This document shows positions 24,035-32,169 of a stretch of 64,000 nucleotides of DNA, one piece after another. The notes under the pieces were generated by a model, which saw only the letters and a list, made by a program, of their open reading frames with translations, was not told the DNA's origin and did no database searches. The stretch lies in contig NZ_JAGMUJ010000003.1 of NCBI RefSeq assembly GCF_019049255.1, positions 124,001-188,000 on the forward strand, given 5' to 3'. Each line of letters starts with the position of its first letter. Positions within the stretch are counted from its first letter, which is position 1. A program made the position numbers and the translations under genes. The DNA comes from Streptomyces sp. AC558_RSS880. Its GTDB lineage: Bacteria > Actinomycetota > Actinomycetes > Streptomycetales > Streptomycetaceae.

Positions 24035-24835
24035 ATGACCCATGCCCCGGCCGCCGCCCGCGCCCTCCTCGCCTCCGCGCTGTCGGTGACGTCCCTGCTG
24101 ACCGCGGCGGCGTGCGTGGCCGGCGACCGGGAGGTGCCGCGCGCGCTGCCCGCGGGCGTGTCCGAGCCCCCGGCCACGTCCTCCGCCTCGCCCGCCGCCG
24201 AGCAGCCCCCGCCCGGCCCGCCCGCGCTGAGCGAGGAACAGCTGCGGGCGGCGTTGATCACGGAGACGGATCTGGGGGAGCCCTGGACGGCGGGCCGGGG
24301 CGCGGCGACCTGGCGGGACGGGATGCTCAAGGCGAAGACGGAGAACGCCGACTGCCACCGGCTGCTCGACGCCCTCTACACGGAGGAGCTGTTCGGCCCG
24401 CCGGCCGGGCCGAGCGCCACCGTCACGCTCGACGACACCGCCGACGACTCCCAGCTGCGCCACCAGGTCGCCACGCACCCGCCCGCCGACGTGGACCGCG
24501 TCCTGGACTGGATGAAGACGCTGCCGGAGACGTGCGGGCGGTTCGAGGCGACGACCACCGGGGCCGGCGTCCAGCTCGTCGAGGTGGCGGAACTCCCGCT
24601 CCCGGAGGCCGGCGACGCGCGGGCGGGGCTGCGGCTGACGATGACCGGGGAGGCGGCCGACGGGGTACCGACGCACCTCACCGTGAACCTCGCGGCGGTC
24701 CGCGTCGGCGAGGACACGATCATCCTCACCAACGGCGGCCTCGGCGCGGTCCTCCCCGAGGTCATCCAGGCGATGACCCAGCTCGGCGCGGACCGCCTGG
24801 CGGACATCGGCCGGCAGGGACGGGTACGGGTCTGA
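24035..24835 (+). CDS. Lipoprotein with sensor-like extracellular domain
   Basis: A 266-residue protein with a lipobox near residue 27 (LLTAAAC) and a Pro/Ser/Ala linker, then a compact domain (about 65-265) with two conserved-looking cysteines (NADCHRLLDAL, LPETCGRFEAT). The pattern resembles PknH-like extracellular sensor domains of actinobacteria, but similarity is weak and function unknown. AGGAGG precedes ATG 24035 by 8 bp. The final codons sit in a 23-bp tandem duplication (24818-24863). Confidence 0.7.
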   Translation: MTHAPAAARALLASALSVTSLLTAAACVAGDREVPRALPAGVSEPPATSSASPAAEQPPPGPPALSEEQLRAALITETDLGEPWTAGRGAATWRDGMLKAKTENADCHRLLDALYTEELFGPPAGPSATVTLDDTADDSQLRHQVATHPPADVDRVLDWMKTLPETCGRFEATTTGAGVQLVEVAELPLPEAGDARAGLRLTMTGEAADGVPTHLTVNLAAVRVGEDTIILTNGGLGAVLPEVIQAMTQLGADRLADIGRQGRVRV

Positions 24836-24863
24836 GGCGGGGACGGGTACGGGTCTGGGGCGA
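24818..24863. repeat. 23-bp tandem duplication across a stop codon
   Basis: Units 24818-24840 and 24841-24863 differ at two bases; the lipoprotein stop TGA lies in the first unit and is altered to TGG in the second. Confidence 0.7.
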
Positions 24864-24888
24864 GGCCCCGCCGGAAGCCGGCGGGTGA

Positions 24889-25164
24889 TCAGCCCAGGCG
24901 GTCCACGGCCTGCTTGGCCTCGACCAGGTCCGCGCCCGTGGTCTCGCGGTACAGCTTGATCGCCTGGATCTTCTTCCCCCGGCGTACGAGGTCGAGGATC
25001 TCGTCCCTCCCCGGGATCTCCTCCTGGAGGCCCAGGTGCCGCATCACCGCGTCGAGTTTGCGCTCGACGCGGGCGGCGCGGCGGTCGGCGCGGGAGAGGT
25101 GGTTCTGGATCGTCATGACACCGAGGACCACGACGCAGGTGAGGAAGAGGATGGCTATGTCCAT
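24889..25164 (-). CDS. Membrane-anchored protein with ribosomal L7/L12 C-terminal fold
   Basis: A 91-residue protein: one N-terminal membrane helix (DIAILFLTCVVVLGVMTI, 2-19), a basic coil (SRADRRAARVERKLDAVM), then a bL12 C-terminal-like segment (GKKIQAIKLYRETTGADLVEAKQAVDRL, of which KLYRETTGADLVEAK is diagnostic). True L12 has an N-terminal dimerisation domain instead, so this is not the stalk protein. It could capture ribosomes or GTPases at the membrane, but the role is unknown. ATG 25164 is preferred; a TTG lies 9 bp upstream. Confidence 0.75.
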   Translation of the reverse strand: MDIAILFLTCVVVLGVMTIQNHLSRADRRAARVERKLDAVMRHLGLQEEIPGRDEILDLVRRGKKIQAIKLYRETTGADLVEAKQAVDRLG

Positions 25165-25216
25165 GACCGCCAAGCGTAGGAAGCGCGGGGCGGACCGGCG
25201 GGGGCGACACGCTCGC

Positions 25217-25951
25217 TCAGGGCGTGTCGAAGCGGCGGCGGTGGGAGACCACGTCCAGGGCGACCTCCAGGGCCGTGCGGTCGTGGGCGAAGGCGTCGGC
25301 GCGCAGGCGGGCCAGGGCCTCGTCGGCGCCGATGCCCAGCTGGGCCATGATCATGCCGACGGCCTGGTGCACGCGGTCGTGGTCGGCGGCCAGTCCGCTG
25401 AGCCAGGGTTCGTCGCCGCCCGGGAGGTCGTACGGCAGATCCATCAGCGCCACCGTCATGACGCCGGCGAGGAGCCGGGCCACCCGCAGCTGACCGTCGG
25501 TGAGTCCGCCGGGGGTGCCGCGGTAGAGGTCGAGGGTGCCGACGCAGACGGCGTCGCTGCCGAGGGGGAGCGCGTACACGGCGCGCACGCCGGCGACGAT
25601 CGCCTGCTGGGCGAAGACGGGCCAGCGGTCGGCGCAGTCGGCGGCGGCGAGGTCGCGGACGAGGACCGGCACGCCGACCTCCAGGACGTGGCGGCAGGGG
25701 CCGTCGCCCAGGGTGGCCTGGAGCTGGGCGAGACGCGCGGCCCGCGGACCGGAGGCAGCGAGTTGTACGGGCATGCCGTCGCCGCGCAGCGACACGCTCG
25801 CGCCGTCCACCGGCAGCAGCTCGAGGGCCACCGCGCACAGCCGCCCCGGCACGGCGGCCGGCCCGGCGTCACGCAGCTCCGCGGCGATCGCGCCGATCAC
25901 CCGTTCGTCCTCCCGGCCCGGGTCGCCCCTGGGACCGTCCCTGGGCCGCAC
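25217..25951 (-). CDS. GAF-ANTAR RNA-binding antiterminator
   Basis: A 244-residue regulator. The GAF domain (about 20-165: ARLAQLQATLGDGPCRHVLE, AVYALPLGSDAVCVGTLDLY) senses an unknown ligand. The ANTAR domain (about 185-240: ADHDRVHQAVGMIMAQLGIG, ALARLRADAFAHDR) binds paired hairpins in target mRNAs to prevent termination. GTG 25951 has GGAGG 9 bp upstream; GTG 25957 is too close to that site. It stands alone between the L12-like gene and the XRE-TPR gene, all on the minus strand. Confidence 0.85.
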   Translation of the reverse strand: MRPRDGPRGDPGREDERVIGAIAAELRDAGPAAVPGRLCAVALELLPVDGASVSLRGDGMPVQLAASGPRAARLAQLQATLGDGPCRHVLEVGVPVLVRDLAAADCADRWPVFAQQAIVAGVRAVYALPLGSDAVCVGTLDLYRGTPGGLTDGQLRVARLLAGVMTVALMDLPYDLPGGDEPWLSGLAADHDRVHQAVGMIMAQLGIGADEALARLRADAFAHDRTALEVALDVVSHRRRFDTP

Positions 25952-26023
25952 GCCCACCGCCTCCTCCGGCCGTTCACCCCGGAAACGAGCCCCGACTACC
26001 CGGCCCGCCCGGCCCCGAAACGG

Positions 26024-27367
26024 TCAGACCGGGGGTTGTGCCGGGGCCGGCCCCAGGGTCGTGGTGCCCGGGGCCGTGCGGTGGCCCAGGCCGGTGCGGT
26101 AGGCGTCCAGGGCCGCCTCGACGCGGCCGGTGCGGCGCAGCAGGTCACCGAGGAGGCGGCACAGGTCGGCCAGGTCGCCGGCCGCGCCCGCGCGTTCCAG
26201 CAGGCTCATCGCGCGGACGTAGTGCTCCTCGGCCTGCTCGACCCGGCGGGCGTCCTCGGCGATGATCCCGAGCAGCCGGTGCGCCGCCGCCGCGTGCACC
26301 GCGCCCCGCTCGGGGGAGAGCCCGCCGAGCACGTCCCGCAGCAGGACCTCCGCCTCCTGGGAGCTGCCGCGCCGGCGCAGGACGTCGGCCAGTTCGACGG
26401 TCACCTGGCTGCTGTAGAGGGACGCCCGCTTGGCCGACAGCATCTCCAGCGCCTCGCGCATCTCCTCCTCGGCGCGCTCCAGTTCCCCGTTCTGCGCGTA
26501 CACGTAGCCGCGCATCCAGTGGCAGTTGGCCAGCTCGGTGCGGAGCTGCAGTTCGCGGTACAGCTCCGCCGCCTTGGCCAGCGAGGCGTCCGCCTCGGCG
26601 AGACGGCCCTCGGCGAGCAGGGTGCGGGCCACCGACCGGTGCATGCGCGCCACCAGCGCCGGGTCGCCGGACTGCGGCGCGAGCGCCAGCGCGAACTCCG
26701 CCGCCTGCGCGGCCCGCGCGTGCGCGCCCATGTCCATGTACGGGCCGATCGCGCTGGCGTAGAGCAGCAGCAGCGCGTCCGGGTCGTGCAGGCCGCCCCG
26801 GTTCAGCTCGTCGATCGCGGTCTCGAGGAGGTAGACCGCATAACGAAGTTCCCCCGCGAGGTAGTGGGCGACGGCCCGCCCGCGCAGCGCCGGCACCCGT
26901 GCGGGCAGCGGCGCCTCGGCGAGCCGGGCCTCGGCCCGCTCGAAGTACTGGCGGCCGTCGGCCAGGTCGCCGGTCTCCAGCGCGCACTCCCCGAGCCCGA
27001 GCAGCGCGGCGGCCTGCTCCTCGGCCAGGTCCTGTGCCTCCGCCTCGGCGAGCAGCCCGGCGTACTGCTCCACCGCGGCCTCCGTCTCGCCGACGGCGAG
27101 CGTGCGCTGCGCCTCGGTCAGCCGCAGGTGCAGCTCGGTCACGAGCCGGGCGGAACGTCCGGTGGCCAGCTCGTCGAACGCGACTCCGAGACGGTCGGCG
27201 AGATGCCGCAGCGCGTCGTCGGAGGGACGCACCCGTCCCGCCTCCAGCGTGGAGATGTAGGCGGGCGTGTACACCGGCTCCGCCAGCTGCCTCTGGGTCA
27301 GCCCGCGCTCCGTCCGCAACTGCTGCACCCGCCGCCCGATGGCCGCCGGCTCGTCCCGCTCCCCCAC
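26024..27367 (-). CDS. XRE-type HTH regulator with TPR array
   Basis: A 447-residue regulator: N-terminal HTH_3/31 (10-62: RRVQQLRTERGLTQRQLAEP, YISTLEAGRVRPSDD) followed by about nine helical TPR-like repeats to residue 425. This HTH-plus-TPR design is that of the RRNPP peptide-responsive regulators (PlcR, Rgg, PrgX) and of several Streptomyces developmental regulators. A small secreted peptide gene starts 98 bp away on the opposite strand, and an AT-rich inverted repeat lies between them. GTG 27367 follows GGGGGAG. Confidence 0.85.
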   Translation of the reverse strand: MGERDEPAAIGRRVQQLRTERGLTQRQLAEPVYTPAYISTLEAGRVRPSDDALRHLADRLGVAFDELATGRSARLVTELHLRLTEAQRTLAVGETEAAVEQYAGLLAEAEAQDLAEEQAAALLGLGECALETGDLADGRQYFERAEARLAEAPLPARVPALRGRAVAHYLAGELRYAVYLLETAIDELNRGGLHDPDALLLLYASAIGPYMDMGAHARAAQAAEFALALAPQSGDPALVARMHRSVARTLLAEGRLAEADASLAKAAELYRELQLRTELANCHWMRGYVYAQNGELERAEEEMREALEMLSAKRASLYSSQVTVELADVLRRRGSSQEAEVLLRDVLGGLSPERGAVHAAAAHRLLGIIAEDARRVEQAEEHYVRAMSLLERAGAAGDLADLCRLLGDLLRRTGRVEAALDAYRTGLGHRTAPGTTTLGPAPAQPPV

Positions 27368-27413
27368 GCCAACTCCCCCAGTGCCCCTTGCCGTTCGTGA
27401 CCGACAGCCCCTA

Positions 27414-27443
27414 GGTTAAACCGCGAATTAAACGTGCTTAACC
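27414..27443. promoter_or_regulatory. AT-rich inverted repeat between XRE-TPR and peptide genes
   Basis: GGTTAA (27414-27419) and TTAACC (27438-27443) flank an AATTAAA core in a region far more AT-rich than its surroundings. The arms are two helical turns apart, suitable for a dimeric XRE regulator controlling both divergent genes. Confidence 0.45.
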
Positions 27444-27464
27444 CGTCGCTGTTGCGAGGTCGCC

Positions 27465-27629
27465 GTGCTGGAACGCACACGCATCACCGGGCGTCACGCC
27501 CGTGGCTTCGCCGCGGCCGTCGCCGCGGTCGCTGCGCTGGTCCTGGCGTCCAACGCGGGCCCGGCCAAGGCCACCGACCCCGAGCCGCACCGGCAGACCA
27601 CGGCACCGGTGGAGGCGGCGGTCCGGTAG
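27465..27629 (+). CDS. Small secreted peptide divergent from the XRE-TPR regulator
   Basis: A 54-residue peptide. A basic start (MLERTRITGRHARGF) is followed by a hydrophobic stretch (AAAVAAVAALVLASNAG) and a likely cleavage at AKA-TD, leaving about 18 residues (TDPEPHRQTTAPVEAAVR). GAGG lies 6 bp before GTG 27465. No family is recognised. The context suggests a secreted signal sensed by the TPR regulator; a simple small extracellular protein is the alternative. Confidence 0.55.
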   Translation: MLERTRITGRHARGFAAAVAAVAALVLASNAGPAKATDPEPHRQTTAPVEAAVR

Positions 27630-27703
27630 GGGCGCCCACCCCGGCCGCACCGGCACGCGGACGACGAGGACCGTCGCGGGCACGGCGCTCGGTCCACCGT
27701 GCC

Positions 27704-27806
27704 CGTCCGGAAACCCGGCGGCACGGAAGTCCGGCAGGCCCGGAAGTCCGGCGGTCCGGAAGCCCAGAAGCCCGGCGGTCCGTAGGCCCGGAAGTCCGGC
27801 AGGCCG
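27704..27806. repeat. Degenerate ~17-bp tandem repeats
   Basis: At least five copies of a GCCCGGAAGTCCGGCGG-like unit with length variants fill a 307-bp gap (27630-27936) between the peptide gene and the convergent hypothetical gene. The repeat contains short CCGGACTTCCGG-like dyads and may act in termination. No gene is seen in the gap. Confidence 0.6.
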
Positions 27807-27936
27807 CCCCGTCGGCCGGGCAGGACCCCGCACCCGGTCGCGTCAAGGAGGGGGACGGGCCGTGCGATGCTGTCCGGGGGGCACCCCGGACAGCGGAGTT
27901 CCCGGCTGACGCGCCGCGTTCCGGCCCGTCCGGCAC

Positions 27937-29019
27937 TCAGCCCTGCGTCTGCAACTGCCGCAGCTGCCGCCGCACATGATCCAGGGCCCCCTCGCGCCGC
28001 CCCGGAACCCGGCCGCGCAGCTCCGCGAGCACCACACCGAGTTCCCGGGCCCGGGCCGGGTCACCGATCCGGCCCCACTGGTGGTGCGCCCGGTCCACGG
28101 CCGCCTCGACGGCGGGCGCGTCCGCCGACTGCCCGGCGGTCAGCCGGGCGCTCGCGACGGCCAGCCAGGTGCGGCAGCTGCGCGCCGCGTCCCCGGCCAG
28201 CATCGCCAGGTCCGCCCGGACCTCCGTCCAGTGCAGCGCCTCCTCGGAGGCGGGCCCGTGCGCCAGGTGGGCCGCCTGCTCCAGCCGCGCGGCGAGCGCG
28301 TCGGCGTCCGCGTGCCGGCCGGAGCGCACGGCGGCGGTGACGGCCGCGTGCGGATCGCCCGGCACCGGCCCGCGCCGCGCCAGCAGCAGATCGGTGCCCG
28401 CGCTCTCCGGCGCGATCCGCGTCACCGCCTGCTGGTGCAGCTCCTCGTCCGGCGGACGCCATCCGCTGCGCAGGATCGTCGCGACCGCCTTCATGTACGC
28501 CGGTGCCGCGACCCCGCGACGGGACGGCGGCGGGGGCGCGACACGGCCGTAGACGGCGTTGTCGGGGCCGCAGTCGAGCGGGGACGGGCCCGGCGGGCGC
28601 GCCGCGCCCAGCGCCTGCCAGGTCTCCGGGTCGGCGTGCAGATCGAGGAACAGCGTCGTCGCGCCCGCCGGACGCAGCCGCAGCTCCTCCCGGAACCAGT
28701 GCCACGGCAGCCCGGTGTACCGCACGGTGGACGCGGTCGTACGGGCCAGCGCCAGGTGCGGCAGCCGCTGGCGGCGGTCGAGCTGGAGCTGCCCGGTGAC
28801 GTACACGGTCAGCGGTCCCGGCGCCGCGGCGGCGGCGCGCAGCCGGGTCAGCACGGCCTGCGGCTCCAGCGGGTCGGCGAGTTCGACGACGTTCGCGGTG
28901 TCCGCGCCGGACAGCACGGCGGGAGGCACCGCCGCGAGGACCGGGAGCACGGACGCCGCGTCCACCAGCCGCCCGCGGCCCAGCGGCGAGGCCGCCAGCA
29001 GCAGCACGGTTCCGGGCAT
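27937..29019 (-). CDS. Uncharacterised protein, possible N-terminal alpha/beta and C-terminal helical-repeat domains
   Basis: A 360-residue soluble protein I do not recognise. Residues 1-135 look alpha/beta (MPGTVLLLAAS, GPLTVYVTGQLQL, GATTLFLDLHADPETW), with an arrangement recalling caspase-like peptidase folds, but no His-Cys dyad can be assigned. Residues 165-355 are alanine-rich helices resembling TPR-like repeats. ATG 29019 follows AGGGGAGGGG. It lies between a SpoIIE phosphatase gene and the XRE-TPR system, all on the minus strand. Confidence 0.6.
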   Translation of the reverse strand: MPGTVLLLAASPLGRGRLVDAASVLPVLAAVPPAVLSGADTANVVELADPLEPQAVLTRLRAAAAAPGPLTVYVTGQLQLDRRQRLPHLALARTTASTVRYTGLPWHWFREELRLRPAGATTLFLDLHADPETWQALGAARPPGPSPLDCGPDNAVYGRVAPPPPSRRGVAAPAYMKAVATILRSGWRPPDEELHQQAVTRIAPESAGTDLLLARRGPVPGDPHAAVTAAVRSGRHADADALAARLEQAAHLAHGPASEEALHWTEVRADLAMLAGDAARSCRTWLAVASARLTAGQSADAPAVEAAVDRAHHQWGRIGDPARARELGVVLAELRGRVPGRREGALDHVRRQLRQLQTQG

Positions 29020-29082
29020 GGTCCCCTCCCCTGTCGATCACCTACGGCAGCACGGTAACCGCTGCGGCTGCAAAGGGTGATG

Positions 29083-30339
29083 TCAGTGGGATGAACGTCC
29101 CCCTTCGGGGCCTTCGCCCCCCGACGCACGGGACACACGGGACGCACAGGGCGCACGGGTCGCACGGGGCGCACGGATCCGTCGTACCGCGAAGGCGGTG
29201 GTGTCGTCGACCAGGTGCCCCCGGCTGTGCCGCAGCGTCCCGTCCCGTACGGCGGCGACCAGCCGGCCCGGTGCGACGACCCGCGGGTCCGCCGACACCG
29301 CCCGCGTCAGGTCGTCGGCGAGCCGGTAGAAGTCGCCGGCGCCGTTCCGGGCCTCGGTCACGCCGTCGGTGACCAGCAGCAGCGTCTCCTCGGCGGCGAC
29401 CGGCACCCGGCACACCGCGGGCGGGCCCGGGGCGAGGTCGCGGCAGCCGAGCGGGAGGTCCCCGCCGGCCGGCAGGGACCGCACACCGCCGGGGCCGACG
29501 GCCAGCGGGGGTTCGTGCCCGAGGACGACGGCGTCCACCACGTCGGTGCGGTCCGCCGGGAAGCCGAGCAGTACGGCGGTGGCGAACCGGTCGCCGTCGT
29601 CCCGGCCGAGCGCCGTGGTGTACGCGCGGTGCCGCAGCATCCGGGTCTCCAGCCGGTCGGCGACGGCCGTCAGCTCCGCCTCGTGGTAGCCGGCCTCGCG
29701 GAACGCCCCGAGCAGCACCGCCGCCGTCTCCACCGCGCCCAGCCCCTTGCCCTGGACGTCACCGACGAACACACGGGTGCCGTACGGGCCCGGCTGGATG
29801 TCGTAGAAGTCGCCGCCGACGCGGGCCTGGGCGTCGGCCGTGAGGTAGACCCCGGCGTGCTCCAGGCCGCCCCAGCCGGGCGGCAGGGGGCGCAGCACGG
29901 TGCGCCGTACGGTCTCGGTGACGTCCCGCAGGTGCAGCGCGCGGCGCTCACCGCGCACCCGCACCACACAGGCCAGCGTCGCGAGGACGCCGCCGGCGGC
30001 GACGAGGATGAAGTCGGGCAGCCCCGCCTGGAACTGGTGCGGCCAGGCGTTGTCCACGGCGGTGTACGTGGCCATCGCGAGCACGGCGAACAGGGCCGTG
30101 CCCCACACCCCGCAGATCGCGGCGGCGATGCCCGGCACCAGCACGATCCAGGAGATGGTCCGGAACTCCCCGCCGGTTCTGTGGTCGGCCACCAGGATGA
30201 CGACGAGCAGCAGCAACGGCGGCACCCAGGTGACGCTCCGGCCCCGCACCCGCAGCAGTTCGTGCCGCTGCACGACGTCGCCCCGGCCGGCCAGGGGGGA
30301 CCGGTCGTGCAGGCCGTGTCCCCCGCTGCCCGGACTCAC
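29083..30339 (-). CDS. Membrane SpoIIE-type protein phosphatase
   Basis: A 418-residue PP2C-family Ser/Thr phosphatase. Three to four N-terminal membrane helices (VTWVPPLLLLVVILVA, ISWIVLVPGIAAAICGVWG, DFILVAAGGVLATLACVV) precede the phosphatase domain (about 165-395) with metal ligands in VGGDFYDI, FVGDVQGKG, LVTDGVTEARN and DDTTAFAV. Typical substrates are anti-sigma antagonists of the RsbV type. The C-terminus (about 395-418) is encoded by 9-bp-like repeats (29130-29178) and is low complexity. GTG 30339 is chosen because longer frames lack a start signal. Confidence 0.85.
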   Translation of the reverse strand: MSPGSGGHGLHDRSPLAGRGDVVQRHELLRVRGRSVTWVPPLLLLVVILVADHRTGGEFRTISWIVLVPGIAAAICGVWGTALFAVLAMATYTAVDNAWPHQFQAGLPDFILVAAGGVLATLACVVRVRGERRALHLRDVTETVRRTVLRPLPPGWGGLEHAGVYLTADAQARVGGDFYDIQPGPYGTRVFVGDVQGKGLGAVETAAVLLGAFREAGYHEAELTAVADRLETRMLRHRAYTTALGRDDGDRFATAVLLGFPADRTDVVDAVVLGHEPPLAVGPGGVRSLPAGGDLPLGCRDLAPGPPAVCRVPVAAEETLLLVTDGVTEARNGAGDFYRLADDLTRAVSADPRVVAPGRLVAAVRDGTLRHSRGHLVDDTTAFAVRRIRAPRATRAPCASRVSRASGGEGPEGGRSSH

Positions 30340-30448
30340 CGCCCCAGCGAAACACGGCGCCGTGCGGCCCGCATCCGGTCTCCACTTGCCGACGGACCCC
30401 GGGAGGTGTGCATTGGTGGGGCGGGGGCGAGGAGAGAGGAGTGCTCCC

Positions 30449-30892
30449 ATGGCGCACGCGGCACCCCGGCCCCGGGCAGCGATCGAGCGGGCCGGCACGA
30501 CCGACATCTTCAGCACACGGACCCATAAGGCGGCGAAGGTCGTCGTACCCGTCCTGCTCGGGGTCGTGTACGGCTACTGGGCGGCGGCCAACCGGCGCTA
30601 CGGCGGGCCGATCACCGTGGAGAACTTCCTGTTCGGCTTCCTCACCGGCCTCGCGTTCACCCTGGTGTTCATGGCGCTCCTCGCCCTGGCCCCCAAGGTG
30701 CGGCGCGAACTGCACGCGGTGCTGTGGGCCGCGTTCGGCGGCAGCGCGATCGGCTTCCTGGTCATCCAGGCCGCCAGCCCCGGCGTCCTGCGCTCCGCGG
30801 CCCTGGGCCTGGCGGTCGCGGCGGGGGTGTTCCTGACGATGTTCTACCGCTTCTACACCCACGAGGACGCGACAGGCCACCGCGTCGGCTGA
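30449..30892 (+). CDS. Small integral membrane protein
   Basis: A 147-residue protein with four predicted helices (AKVVVPVLLGVVYGYWAAA, NFLFGFLTGLAFTLVFMALLAL, LHAVLWAAFGGSAIGFLVI, ALGLAVAAGVFLTMFYRFY). N- and C-termini are probably cytoplasmic. It belongs to a conserved Streptomyces group of unknown function. GGAGAGAGGAG precedes ATG 30449. Confidence 0.7.
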   Translation: MAHAAPRPRAAIERAGTTDIFSTRTHKAAKVVVPVLLGVVYGYWAAANRRYGGPITVENFLFGFLTGLAFTLVFMALLALAPKVRRELHAVLWAAFGGSAIGFLVIQAASPGVLRSAALGLAVAAGVFLTMFYRFYTHEDATGHRVG

Positions 30893-30967
30893 GGCACAAT
30901 GCCGGGCCCCTTCCCGGGCGGCTGCCCTCACGCCTCGACACGCCACCGAGAGCCTGCGTCGGTTCGG

Positions 30968-31090
30968 GTCGGGGGTGGGTCGCGCAGCCCGGCACCTGCG
31001 GGGCGCCTCCCCCACTCTCGGCTTCGCTCGAGCGGGGGGGGGACCCCCATCGCCCACCCGTGCCGCCCTGCGGCACGACTGCCCGCGGAT
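30968..31090 (-). repeat. Dispersed ~120-bp palindromic repeat, copy 1
   Basis: Reverse-complement of copy 2 at 58191-58307, with near identity over the core and a few small differences. It contains two stem-loops (CGTGCCGCAGGGCGGCACG and a GGGGGAGG/CCTCCCCC-type element around CTCGAGCG). It lies in the 196-bp space between two genes and includes the candidate start of the downstream one. Confidence 0.85.
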
Positions 31091-32114
31091 GACGGACCCC
31101 CGTTCGGACAGCTCCGTGCACCCGTACGCGCGCCCACCACTCGCGCACCCGGCCCCCCGCGCCTTGCCTGGAGACGTGTCCCTCCACCAGAGACCCCACC
31201 GCCCGCACCTGCGCAACGCCCTCTCGGCGACCCTCGTCGCCCTCGCCTGTCTGCTCACCCCCTGCGGCGCCCTGGCCGCCTGGGCGGCCTTCGGCCTGGC
31301 CGACACCGGCCGCTACGTCGACACCGTGGCACCGCTCGCCACCGACCCCGCCGTACGCGACGCCGTGGCCGACGCCGTCGGGGACGAGGTCGTACGCGAA
31401 CTGGACCCGAAGACGGCGGCCGGCCCCGCCCTCGGACCGTTCGTACGGGACGCCGTCCGCTCCTTCACCCGCACCGAGGCGTTCCGTACGGCCTGGGAGG
31501 CGGGGAACAGAGCCGTCCACGAAGCCGTCCTGCGCGCCCTGCGCGACGACGCGGCCGCCCCCGGCCCGGTCACCGTCGACCTCGCGCCCGTCACCGCGCG
31601 GGTACGGGACCGGCTCGCCGCCGACCACATGCCCTTCGCCCACCGCATCCCCGTCGAGCACACCGAGGTCGCGGTGGTGCCGGCCGGGGAGGTGGCCGGG
31701 CTCCGGAAGGGGTACCAGGTGCTGGACACCGCCGCCTTCTGGCTTCCGCTCGCGGCCGTCGTCCTCGCCGTCACCGGGATCGCCGTCGCCGCATGCCGCC
31801 GGCGCGCGCTCACCGCGACCGGCCTGGGCACGGCCCTGGGCGGCGCCCTGCTCGCCCTCGCGATCGCCATCGGCCGCCGGCTCACCCTGGCCGACCTGCC
31901 CGACCGCGTCCACCGCCCGGCGGCGGCCGCGGTCTACGACGCCCTCACCGCCACCCTGCGCACGGCGTCCTGGCTCCTCCTCGCCCTGGGCCTGACGGTG
32001 GCCCTCGTCTCCTGGCTGACCGGCCGCTCCGGCCCCCGGCGCGAACCCCCGGCCCCGACGGCCACCCCGACCGGTGGTTCCCGGCAACCACCCGCCACCC
32101 TCCCTCGTCTTTGA
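31089..32114 (+). CDS. Membrane protein with large extracytoplasmic domain
   Basis: A 341-residue protein: a membrane helix at about 45-68 (LSATLVALACLLTPCGALAAW), an extracytoplasmic helical domain (about 70-210), then three helices (WLPLAAVVLAVTGIAVAA, LGTALGGALLALAIAIG, ASWLLLALGLTVALVSWL) and a Pro-rich tail. I do not recognise the family beyond a conserved Streptomyces integral membrane protein. The start is uncertain: ATG 31089 touches the dispersed repeat and lacks a ribosome site; GTG 31176 has GGAG but only 2 bp away. Confidence 0.65.
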   Translation: MTDPRSDSSVHPYARPPLAHPAPRALPGDVSLHQRPHRPHLRNALSATLVALACLLTPCGALAAWAAFGLADTGRYVDTVAPLATDPAVRDAVADAVGDEVVRELDPKTAAGPALGPFVRDAVRSFTRTEAFRTAWEAGNRAVHEAVLRALRDDAAAPGPVTVDLAPVTARVRDRLAADHMPFAHRIPVEHTEVAVVPAGEVAGLRKGYQVLDTAAFWLPLAAVVLAVTGIAVAACRRRALTATGLGTALGGALLALAIAIGRRLTLADLPDRVHRPAAAAVYDALTATLRTASWLLLALGLTVALVSWLTGRSGPRREPPAPTATPTGGSRQPPATLPRL

Positions 32115-32169
32115 GGGCGTCCTTGAGGGAGGATCCGGGCATCGCACCCGCGAGCGGAAGGCCGGAACG

